From the NCBI RefSeq assembly GCF_051020765.1, contig NW_027469236.1, positions 248,001-312,000 of the forward strand: 64,000 bases of DNA. Direction: 5' to 3'. Below are positions 1 through 9,494 of this stretch, piece by piece (the first letter of the stretch is position 1; each line of letters starts with the position of its first letter). The notes under the pieces were generated by a model that saw only the letters and a program-made list of their open reading frames with translations, searched no databases and was not told where the DNA came from. The translations under genes and the position numbers were made by a program. The DNA is from Lasioglossum baleicum (taxonomy: Eukaryota > Arthropoda > Insecta > Hymenoptera > Halictidae).

Positions 1-19
1 CAGGCTAGTCGAGTAAAAA

Positions 20-25
20 CACGTG
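20..25. promoter_or_regulatory. Canonical E-box CACGTG (one per many monomers, example)
   Basis: The palindrome CACGTG falls once per 42-mer at a fixed phase and is the core site of bHLH-zip factors such as MYC/MAX and USF in eukaryotes. Many monomers carry CACATG, CATATG or CGCATG instead. Presence of the hexamer is certain; function in a satellite context is speculative. Confidence 0.3.
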
Positions 26-113
26 CGAGAGGATGCATCCCGCAGGCTAGTCGAGTAAAAACACGTGCGAGAGGATGCATCCCGCAGGCTAGTCGAGTAA
101 GAACACGTGCGAG

Positions 114-251
114 GTTTTGTGGGATGCGCATGCGCAGGGTTTTTGGGATGCGCATGCGCAGGTTTTGTGGGATGCGCATGCGCAGGTTTTGTGGGATGCG
201 AATGCGCAGGTTTTTTGGGATGCGCATGCGCAGGTTTTTTTGGATGCGCAT
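114..251 (+). repeat. 24-bp array, long form L1 (T lineage)
   Basis: Five full 24-bp units and one 18-bp partial replace the GGATGCATCC part of a 42-mer. Each unit is GTTTTGTG (or a T-rich variant) followed by GGATGCGCATGCGCAG. Unit 2 has a G-rich start, unit 4 carries GCGAATGCGC in place of GCGCATGCGC, unit 5 starts with six T, and unit 6 stops at GCGCAT before rejoining GGCTAG. The preceding monomer carries the diagnostic GTAAGAAC. This architecture is shared by all long arrays, so later entries give differences only. Confidence 0.95.
125..232. promoter_or_regulatory. Cluster of four perfect NRF1-type palindromes (example)
   Basis: TGCGCATGCGCA is present at 125-136, 149-160, 173-184 and 221-232; the copy at 197-208 is broken by one base. 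The 12-mer is an exact palindrome and matches the known consensus of NRF1 (YGCGCAYGCGCR). It is also strictly alternating pyrimidine-purine, the kind of sequence that can adopt Z-DNA. Seen: exact motif and 24-bp spacing. Known: NRF1 is an animal factor whose binding is blocked by CpG methylation. Inference: real occupancy. The same cluster recurs in every long array. Confidence 0.4.
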
Positions 252-1108
252 GGCTAGTCGAGCAAAAACACGTGCGAGAGGATGCATCCCGCATGTTAGT
301 CGAGTAAAAACACATGCGAGAGGATGCATCCCGCAGGCTAGTCGAGTAAAAACACATGCGAGAGGATGCATCCCGCAGGCTAGTCGAGTAAAAACACGTG
401 CGAGAGGATGCTTCCCGCAGGCTAGTCGAGCAAAAACACGTGCGAGAGGATGCATCCCACAGGCTAGTCGAGCAAAAACACGTGTGATAGGATGCATCCC
501 GCAGGCTAGTCGAGCAAAAACACGTGCGAGAGGATGCATCCCGCAGGCTTGTCGAGTAAAAACATATGCGAGAGGATGCATCCCGCAGGCTAGTCGAGTA
601 AAAACACGTGCGAGAGGATGCTTCCCGCATTTTAGTCGAGTAAAAACACATGCGAGAGGATGCATCCCGCAGGCTAGTCGAGTAAAAACACGTGCGAGAG
701 GATGCTTCCCGCAGGCTAGTCGAGTAAAAACACGTGCGGGAGGATGCATCCCGCAAGCTAGTCGAGTAAAAACACGTGCGTGAGGATGCATCCCGCAGGC
801 TAGTCGAGTAAAAACACATGCGAGAGGATGCATCCCGCAGGCTAGTCGAGTAAAAACACGTGCGAGAGTATGCTTCCCGCAGGCTAGTCGAGTAAAAACA
901 CGTGCGAGAGGATGCATCCCGCAGGCTAGTCGAGTAAAAACACGTGCGCGAGAATGCATCCCGCAGGCTAGTCGAGTAAAAACACATGCGAGAGGATGCA
1001 TCCCGCAGGCTAGTCGAGTAAAAACACGTGCGAGAGGATGCTTCCCGCAGGTTAGTCGTGTAAAAACACGTGCGAGAGGATGCATCCCGCAGGCTAGTCG
1101 AGTAAAAA

Positions 1109-2453
1109 CGCATGCGAGAGGATGCTTCTCGCAGGCTGGTCGAGCAAAAACACGTGCGAGAGGATGCATCCCGCAGGCTAGTCGAGTAAAAACACATGCG
1201 AGAGGATGCATCCCGCAGGCTAGTCGAGTAAAAACACGTGCGAGAGGATGCTTCCCGCAGGCTAGTCGAGTAAAAACACGTGCGAGAGGATGCATCCCGC
1301 AGGCTAGTCGAGTAAAAACACATGCGAGAGAATGCATCCCGCAGGCTAGTCGAGTAAAAACGCATGCGAGAGGATGCTTCTCGCAGGCTGGTCGAGCAAA
1401 AACACGTGCGAGAGGATGCATCCCGCAGGCTAGTCGAGTAAAAACACATGCGAGAGGATGCATCCCGCAGGCTAGTCGAGTAAAAACACGTGCGAGAGGA
1501 TGCTTCCCGCAGGCTAGTCGAGTACAAACACGTGCGAGAGGATGCATCCCGCAGGCTAGTCGAGTAAAAACACGTGCGAGAGAATGCATCCCGCAGGCTA
1601 GTCGAGTAAAAACACATGCGAGAGGATGCATCCCGCAGGCTAATCAAGTAAAAACGCATGCGAGAGGATGCTTCTCGCAGGCTGGTCGAGCAAAAACACG
1701 TGCGAGAGGATGCATCCCGCAGGCTAGTCGAGTAAAAACACATGCGAGAGGATGCATCCCGCAGGCTAATCGAGTAAAAACACATGCGAGAGGATGCATC
1801 CCGCAGGCTAGTCGAGTAAAAACACGTGCGAGAGGATGCTTCCCGCAGGCTAGTCGAGTAAAAACACGTGCGAGAGGATGCATCCCGCAGGCTAGTCGAG
1901 TAAAAACGCATGCGAGAGGATGCTTCTCGCAGGCTGGTCGAGCAAAAACACGTGCGAGAGGATGCATCCCGCAGGCTAGTCGAGTAAAAACACATGCGAG
2001 AGGATGCATCCCGCAGGCTAGTCGAGTAAAAACACGTGCGAGAGGATGCTTCCCGCAGGCTAGTCGAGTAAAAACACGTGCGAGAGGATTCCTTCCCGCA
2101 GGCTAGTCGAGTAAAAACACATGCGAGAGAATGCATCCCGCAGGCTAGTCGAGTAAAAACGCATGCGAGAGGATGCTTCTCGCAGGCTGGTCGAGCAAAA
2201 ACACGTGCGAGAGGATGCATCCCGCAGGCTAGTCGAGTAAAAACACATGCGAGAGGATGCATCCCGCAGGCTAGTCGAGTAAAAACACGTGCGAGAGGAT
2301 GCTTCCCGCAGGCTAGTCGAGTACACACACGTGCGAGAGGATGCATCCCGCAGGCTAGTCGAGTAAAAACACGTGCGAGAGAATGCATCCCGCAGGCTAG
2401 TCGAGTAAAAACACATGCGAGAGGATGCATCCCGCAGGCTAATCGAGTAAAAA
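1109..2453 (+). repeat. 19-monomer (798-bp) higher-order repeat, reference copy
   Basis: The TTCTCGC-type monomer, which starts with CGCATG, marks HOR boundaries at 1109, 1361, 1655, 1907, 2160 and 2454. The spacings are 252, 294, 252, 253 and 294 bp, that is 6, 7, 6, 6 (plus one inserted base) and 7 monomers. The three blocks are distinguishable: 6a ends with CACATG plus GAGAATG; 7 carries GTACAAAC and ends with GCTAATC; 6b has GCTAATC after its third monomer. So 6a+7+6b makes 19 monomers, or 798 bp, and then 6a begins again. The same order is seen from 4332 (4332, 4584, 4878, 5130, 5382), from 28,074, and partly at 43,191-43,989. Confidence 0.85.
2085..2095 (+). other. One-base insertion in the satellite, inherited
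   Basis: GAGGATTCCTTCCC replaces GAGGATGCTTCCC, adding one base. The identical change at 25,822 shows it predates the duplication of segment A. It ends the longest minus-strand open frame. Confidence 0.85.
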
Positions 2454-2631
2454 CGCATGCGAGAGGATGCTTCTCGCAGGCTGGTCGAGCAAAAACACGT
2501 GCGAGAGGATGCATCCCGCAGGCTAGTCGAGTAAAAACACATGCGAGTGGATGCATCCCGCAGGCTAGTCGAGTAAAAACACATGCGAGAGGATGCATCC
2601 CGCAGGCTAGTCGAGTAAAAATACGTGCGAG

Positions 2632-2721
2632 GTTTTGTGGGATGCGCATGCGCAGGTTTTGTGGGATGCGCATGCGCAGGATTTGTGGGATGCGAATGCG
2701 CAGGTTTTTTGGGATGCGCAT
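2632..2721 (+). repeat. 24-bp array, short form S1
   Basis: Three full 24-bp units plus an 18-bp partial (90 bp). Units 1 and 2 hold TGCGCATGCGCA; unit 3 begins GATTTGTG and has GCGAATGCGC; the partial unit ends GCGCAT and rejoins GGCTAG. The preceding monomer is marked by GTAAAAATACGTG. This is the standard short form; the long array L2 starts 327 bp downstream of its start. Confidence 0.95.
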
Positions 2722-2958
2722 GGCTAGTCGAGCAAAAACACGTGCGAGAGGATGCATCCCGCAGGCTAGTCGAGTAAAAACACATGCGAGAGGATGCATC
2801 CCGCAGGCTAGTCGAGTAAAAACACGTGCGAGAGGATGCTTCCTGCAGACTAGTCGAGTAAAAACACGTGCGAGAGGATGCATCCCGCAGGCTAGTCGAG
2901 TAAAAACACGTGCGAGAGGATGCATCCCGCAGGCTAGTCGAGTAAGAACACGTGCGAG

Positions 2959-3096
2959 GTTTTGTGGGATGCGCATGCGCAGGGTTTTTGGGATGCGCAT
3001 GCGCAGGTTTTGTGGGATGCGCATGCGCAGGTTTTGTGGGATGCGAATGCGCAGGTTGTTTGGGATGCGCATGCGCAGGTTTTTTTGGATGCGCAT
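2959..3096 (+). repeat. 24-bp array L2 (G lineage)
   Basis: Long form of 138 bp. Unit 5 starts GTTGTTTG rather than with six T, which defines the G lineage. Paired with S1. Confidence 0.95.
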
Positions 3097-4669
3097 GGCT
3101 AGTCGAGCAAAAACACGTGCGAGAGGATGCATCCCGCATGTTAGTCGAGTAAAAACACATGCGAGAGGATGCATCCCGCAGGCTAGTCGAGTAAAAACAC
3201 ATGCGAGAGGATGCATCCCGCAGGCTAGTCGAGTAAAAACACGTGCGAGAGGATGCTTCCCGCAGGCTAGTCGAGCAAAAATACGTGCGAGAGGATGCAT
3301 CCCACAGGCTAGTCGAGCAAAAACACGTGTGAGAGGATGCATCCCGCAGGCTAGTCGAGCAAAAACACGTGCGAGAGGATGCATCCCGCAGGCTAGTCGA
3401 GTAAAAACATATGCGAGAGGATGCATCCCGCAGGCTAGTCGAGTAAAAACACGTGCGAGAGGATGCTTCCCGCATGCTAGTCGAGTAAAAACACATGCGA
3501 GAGGATGCATCCCGCAGGCTAGTCGAGTAAAAACACGTGCGAGAGGATGCTTCCCGCAGGCTAGTCGAGTAAAAACACGTGCGGGAGGATGCATCCCGCA
3601 AGCTAGTCGAGTAAAAACACGTGCGTGAGGATGCATCCCGCAGGCTAGTCGAGTAAAAACACATGCGAGAGGATGCATCCCGCAGGCTAGTCGAGTAAAA
3701 ACACGTGCGAGAGTATGCTTCCCGCAGGCTAGTCGAGTAAAAACACGTGCGAGAGGATGCATCCCGCAGGCTAGTCGAGTAAAAACATATGCGAGAGGAT
3801 GCATCCCGCAGGCTAGTCGAGTAAAAACACGTGCGAGAGGATGCTTCCCGCATTTTAGTCGAGTAAAAACACATGCGAGAGGATGCATCCCGCAGGCTAG
3901 TCGAGTAAAAACACGTGCGAGAGGATGCTTCCCGCAGGCTAGTCGAGTAAAAACACGTGCGGGAGGATGCATCCCGCAAGCTAGTCGAGTAAAAACACGT
4001 GCGTGAGGATGCATCCCGCAGGCTAGTCGAGTAAAAACACATGCGAGAGGATGCATCCCGCAGGCTAGTCGAGTAAAAACACGTGCGAGAGTATGCTTCC
4101 CGCAGGCTAGTCGAGTAAAAACACGTGCGAGAGGATGCATCCCGCAGGCTAGTCGAGTAAAAACACGTGCGCGAGAATGCATCCCGCAGGCTAGTCGAGT
4201 AAAAACACATGCGAGAGGATGCATCCCGCAGGCTAGTCGAGTAAAAACACGTGCGAGAGGATGCTTCCCGCAGGCTAGTCGAGTAAAAACACGTGCGAGA
4301 GGATGCATCCCGCAGGCTAGTCGAGTAAAAACTCATGCGAGAGGATGCTTCTCGCAGGCTGGTCGAGCAAAAACACGTGCGAGAGGATGCATCCCGCAGG
4401 CTAGTCGAGTAAAAACACATGCGAGAGGATGCATCCCGCAGGCTAGTCGAGTAAAAACACGTGCGAGAGGATGCTTCCCGCAGGCTAGTCGAGTAAAAAC
4501 ACGTGCGAGAGGATGCATCCCGCAGGCTAGTCGAGTAAAAACACATGCGAGAGAATGCATCCCGCAGGCTAGTCGAGTAAAAACGCATGCGAGAGGATGC
4601 TTCTCGCAGGCTGGTCGAGCAAAAACACGTGCGAGAGGATGCATCCCGCAGGCTAGTCGAGTAAAAACA

Positions 4670-7600
4670 CATGCGAGAGGATGCATCCCGCAGGCTAGTC
4701 GAGTAAAAACACGTGCGAGAGGATGCTTCCCGCAGGCTAGTCGAGTACAAACACGTGCGAGAGGATGCATCCCGCAGGCTAGTCGAGTAAAAACACGTGC
4801 GAGAGAATGCATCCCGCAGGCTAGTCGAGTAAAAACACATGCGAGAGGATGCATCCCGCAGGCTAATCGAGTAAAAACGCATGCGAGAGGATGCTTCTCG
4901 CAGGCTGGTCGAGCAAAAACACGTGCGAGAGGATGCATCCCGCAGGCTAGTCGAGTAAAAACACATGCGAGAGGATGCATCCCGCAGGCTAATCGAGTAA
5001 AAACACATGCGAGAGGATGCATCCCGCAGGCTAGTCGAGTAAAAACACGTGCGAGAGGATGCTTCCCGCAGGCTAGTCGAGTAAAAACACGTGCGAGAGG
5101 ATGCATCCCGCAGGCTAGTCGAGTAAAAACGCATGCGAGAGGATGCTTCTCGCAGGCTGGTCGAGCAAAAACACGTGCGAGAGGATGCATCCCGCAGGCT
5201 AGTCGAGTAAAAACACATGCGAGAGGATGCATCCCGCAGGCTAGTCGAGTAAAAACACGTGCGAGAGGATGCTTCCCGCAGGCTAGTCGAGTAAAAACAC
5301 GTGCGAGAGGATGCATCCCGCAGGCTAGTCGAGTAAAAACACATGCGAGAGAATGCATCCCGCAGGCTAGTCGAGTAAAAACGCATGCGAGAGGATGCTT
5401 CTCGCAGGCTGGTCGGGCAAAAACACGTGCGAGAGGATGCATCCCGCAGGCTAGTCGAGTAAAAACACATGCGAGAGGATGCATCCCGCAGGCTAGTCGA
5501 GTAAAAACACGTGCGAGAGGATGCTTCCCGCAGGCTAGTCGAGTACACACACGTGCGAGAGGATGCATCCCGCAGGCTAGTCGAGTAAAAACACGTGCGA
5601 GAGAATGCATCCCGCAGGCTAGTCGAGTAAAAACACATGCGAGAGGATGCATCCCGCAGGCTAATCGAGTAAAAACACATGCGAGAGGATGCATCCCGCA
5701 GGCTAGTCGAGTAAAAACACATGCGAGAGGATGCATCCCGCAGGCTAATCGAGTAAAAACACATGCGAGAGGATGCTTCTCGCAGGCTGGTCGAGCAAAA
5801 ACACGTGCGAGAGGATGCATCCCGCAGGCTAGTCGAGTAAAAACGCATGCGAGAGGATGCTTCTCGCAGGCTGGTCGAGCAAAAACACGTGCGAGAGGAT
5901 GCATCCCGCAGGCTAGTCGAGTAAAAACACATGCGAGAGGATGCATCCCGCAGGCTAGTCGAGTAAAAACACGTGCGAGAGGATGCTTCCCGCAGGCTAG
6001 TCGAGTAAAAACGCATGCGAGAGGATGCTTCTCGCAGGCTGGTCGAGCAAAAACACGTGCGAGAGGATGCATCCCGCAGGCTAGTCGAGTAAAAACACGT
6101 GCGAGAGAATGCATCCCGCAGGCTAGTCGAGTAAAAACACATGCGAGAGGATGCATCCCGCAGGCTAATCGAGTAAAAACACGTGCGAGAGGATGCATCC
6201 CGCAGGCTAGTCGAGTAAAAACACATGCGAGAGGATGCATCCCGCAGGCTAATCGAGTAAAAACACATGCGAGAGGATGCATCCCGCAGGCTAGTCGAGT
6301 AAAAACACGTGCGAGAGGATGCTTCCCGCAGGCTAGTCGAGTAAAAACACGTGCGAGAGGATGCATCCCGCAGGCTAGTCGAGTAAAAACGCATGCGAGA
6401 GGATGCTTCTCGCAGGCTGGTCGAGCAAAAACACGTGCGAGAGGATGCATCCCGCAGGCTAGTCGAGTAAAAACACATGCGAGAGGATGCATCCCGCAGG
6501 CTAGTCGAGTAAAAACACGTGCGAGAGGATGCTTCCCGCAGGCTAGTCGAGTAAAAACACGTGCGAGAGGATGCATCCCGCAGGCTAGTCGAGTAAAAAC
6601 ACATGCGAGAGAATGCATCCCGCAGGCTAGTCGAGTAAAAACGCATGCGAGAGGATGCTTCTCGCAGGCTGGTCGAGCAAAAACACGTGCGAGAGGATGC
6701 ATCCCGCAGGCTAGTCGAGTAAAAACACATGCGAGAGGATGCATCCCGCAGGCTAGTCGAGTAAAAACACGTGCGAGAGGATGCATCCCGCAGGCTAGTC
6801 GAGTAAAAACACATGCGAGAGGATGCATCCCGCAGGCTAGTCGAGTAAAAACACGTGCGAGAGGATGCTTCCCGCAGGCTAGTCGAGTACAAACACGTGC
6901 GAGAGGATGCATCCCGCAGGCTAGTCGAGTAAAAACACGTGCGAGAGAATGCATCCCGCAGGCTAGTCGAGTAAAAACACATGCGAGAGGATGCATCCCG
7001 CAGGCTAATCGAGTAAAAACGCATGCGAGAGGATGCTTCTCGCAGGCTGGTCGAGCAAAAACACGTGCGAGAGGATGCATCCCGCAGGCTAGTCGAGTAA
7101 AAACACATGCGAGAGGATGCATCCCGCAGGCTAATCGAGTAAAAACACATGCGAGAGGATGCATCCCGCAGGCTAGTCGAGTAAAAACACGTGCGAGAGG
7201 ATGCTTCCCGCAGGCTAGTCGAGTAAAAACACGTGCGAGAGGATGCATCCCGCAGGCTAGTCGAGTAAAAACGCATGCGAGAGGATGCTTCTCGCAGGCT
7301 GGTCGAGCAAAAACACGTGCGAGAGGATGCATCCCGCAGGCTAGTCGAGTAAAAACACATGCGAGAGGATGCATCCCGCAGGCTAGTCGAGTAAAAACAC
7401 GTGCGAGAGGATGCTTCCCGCAGGCTAGTCGAGTAAAAACACGTGCGAGAGGATGCATCCCGCAGGCTAGTCGAGTAAAAACACATGCGAGAGAATGCAT
7501 CCCGCAGGCTAGTCGAGTAAAAACGCATGCGAGAGGATGCTTCTCGCAGGCTGGTCGGGCAAAAACACGTGCGAGAGGATGCATCCCGCAGGCTAGTCGA

Positions 7601-8953
7601 GTAAAAACACATGCGAGAGGATGCATCCCGCAGGCTAGTCGAGTAAAAACACGTGCGAGAGGATGCTTCCCGCAGGCTAGTCGAGTACACACACGTGCGA
7701 GAGGATGCATCCCGCAGGCTAGTCGAGTAAAAACACGTGCGAGAGAATGCATCCCGCAGGCTAGTCGAGTAAAAACACATGCGAGAGGATGCATCCCGCA
7801 GGCTAATCGAGTAAAAACACATGCGAGAGGATGCATCCCGCAGGCTAGTCGAGTAAAAACACATGCGAGAGGATGCATCCCGCAGGCTAATCGAGTAAAA
7901 ACACATGCGAGAGGATGCTTCTCGCAGGCTGGTCGAGCAAAAACACGTGCGAGAGGATGCATCCCGCAGGCTAGTCGAGTAAAAACGCATGCGAGAGGAT
8001 GCTTCTCGCAGGCTGGTCGAGCAAAAACACGTGCGAGAGGATGCATCCCGCAGGCTAGTCGAGTAAAAACACATGCGAGAGGATGCATCCCGCAGGCTAG
8101 TCGAGTAAAAACACGTGCGAGAGGATGCTTCCCGCAGGCTAGTCGAGTAAAAACGCATGCGAGAGGATGCTTCTCGCAGGCTGGTCGAGCAAAAACACGT
8201 GCGAGAGGATGCATCCCGCAGGCTAGTCGAGTAAAAACACGTGCGAGAGAATGCATCCCGCAGGCTAGTCGAGTAAAAACACATGCGAGAGGATGCATCC
8301 CGCAGGCTAATCGAGTAAAAACACGTGCGAGAGGATGCATCCCGCAGGCTAGTCGAGTAAAAACACATGCGAGAGGATGCATCCCGCAGGCTAATCGAGT
8401 AAAAACACATGCGAGAGGATGCATCCCGCAGGCTAGTCGAGTAAAAACACGTGCGAGAGGATGCTTCCCGCAGGCTAGTCGAGTAAAAACACGTGCGAGA
8501 GGATGCATCCCGCAGGCTAGTCGAGTAAAAACGCATGCGAGAGGATGCTTCTCGCAGGCTGGTCGAGCAAAAACACGTGCGAGAGGATGCATCCCGCAGG
8601 CTAGTCGAGTAAAAACACATGCGAGAGGATGCATCCCGCAGGCTAGTCGAGTAAAAACACGTGCGAGAGGATGCTTCCCGCAGGCTAGTCGAGTAAAAAC
8701 ACGTGCGAGAGGATGCATCCCGCAGGCTAGTCGAGTAAAAACACATGCGAGAGAATGCATCCCGCAGGCTAGTCGAGTAAAAACGCATGCGAGAGGATGC
8801 TTCTCGCAGGCTGGTCGAGCAAAAACACGTGCGAGAGGATGCATCCCGCAGGCTAGTCGAGTAAAAACACATGCGAGAGGATGCATCCCGCAGGCTAGTC
8901 GAGTAAAAACACGTGCGAGAGGATGCTTCCCGCAGGCTAGTCGAGTACACACA
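4670..8953 (+). repeat. Tandem duplication of a 51-monomer (2,142-bp) block
   Basis: 4,670-6,811 and 6,812-8,953 are direct neighbours and agree at a shift of exactly 2,142: GTACAAAC at 4745/6887, GGTCGGGC at 5411/7553, and the unusual CACATG plus TTCTCGC monomer at 5761/7903. Flanks differ on both sides. No 24-bp array lies inside. Confidence 0.82.
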
Positions 8954-9494
8954 CGTGCGAGAGGATGCATCCCGCAGGCTAGTCGAGTAAAAACACGTGC
9001 GAGAGAATGCATCCCGCAGGCTAGTCGAGTAAAAACACATGCGAGAGGATGCATCCCGCAGGCTAATCGAGTAAAAACGCATGCGAGAGGATGCTTCTCG
9101 CAGGCTGGTCGAGCAAAAACACGTGCGAGAGGATGCATCCCGCAGGCTAGTCGAGTAAAAACACATGCGAGTGGATGCATCCCGCAGGCTAGTCGAGTAA
9201 AAACACATGCGAGAGGATGCATCCCGCAGGCTAGTCGAGTAAAAATACGTGCGAGGTTTTGTGGGATGCGCATGCGCAGGTTTTGTGGGATGCGCATGCG
9301 CAGGATTTGTGGGATGCGAATGCGCAGGTTTTTTGGGATGCGCATGGCTAGTCGAGCAAAAACACGTGCGAGAGGATGCATCCCGCAGGCTAGTCGAGTA
9401 AAAACACATGCGAGAGGATGCATCCCGCAGGCTAGTCGAGTAAAAACACGTGCGAGAGGATGCTTCCTGCAGACTAGTCGAGTAAAAACACGTG
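8719..9494 (+). repeat. Short duplicate of 2,095-2,870, ending at a chimeric junction
   Basis: Shift 6,624, covering GTACACAC, array S2 and the GCTTCCTGCAGACTAG monomer. Beyond about 9,490 the sequence continues as 3,740 onward (shift 5,745) instead. Confidence 0.8.
9256..9345 (+). repeat. 24-bp array S2, lacking its long partner
   Basis: Standard 90-bp short form. It is the only standard short array with no long array about 327 bp downstream; that partner was lost at the chimeric junction near 9.49 kb. Confidence 0.95.

Larger units (their letters stand above)
114..955 (+). repeat. L cassette: ordered run of marker monomers behind a long array
   Basis: Behind L1 the monomers carry one-off marks in a fixed order: GCATGTTAG (about 292), GCATCCCACAGG (about 468), GTGTGA (about 483), CATATG (about 564), GCATTTTAG (about 627), GCGGGAGG (about 736), GCAAGCTAG (about 751), GCGTGAGG (about 778), GAGTATGC (about 866) and GCGCGAGAATG (about 947). 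The same series, complete or shortened, follows most other long arrays (for example 23,847, 26,701, 35,281, 46,675, 55,399). This makes the long array plus roughly 17-18 monomers one larger repeat type, distinct from the 798-bp HOR that follows it. Confidence 0.8.
1..2265 (+). repeat. Segmental duplicate A, copy 1
   Basis: Matches 23,734-25,998 base for base in phase (shift 23,733): array L1/L8, the rare GCTAATCAAG at 1641/25,374 and the one-base insertion at 2089/25,822 all coincide. A few single-base differences exist, such as GTGTGATAGG against GTGTGAGAGG and GAATGCATC against GAATTCATC. The copy extends left of the window. Confidence 0.85.
2095..5770 (+). repeat. Segmental duplicate B, copy 1
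   Basis: About 3.7 kb shared with 13,738-17,413 at a constant shift of 11,643. Anchors are CGCATG at 2160, GTACACAC at 2321, S1, L2, two CATATG monomers, the private ACTCATG at 4331 and GGTCGGGC at 5411. From 2,755 on, it is also shared with 26,497-29,413. Divergence begins near 5,770, where this copy has CACATG with TTCTCGC. Confidence 0.85.

Noticed and set aside
107..307. Recurrent small plus-strand frame of 66 residues rich in Gly and Cys over each long array
   Set aside because: It is a translation of the 24-bp units and appears only where a long array lies; the first codon is GTG within the E-box. No independent evidence of coding.
9260..9345. Promoter of a real gene at the NRF1-type clusters
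   Set aside because: No gene, first exon or unique transcript start lies nearby; the clusters are followed by more satellite in every case.
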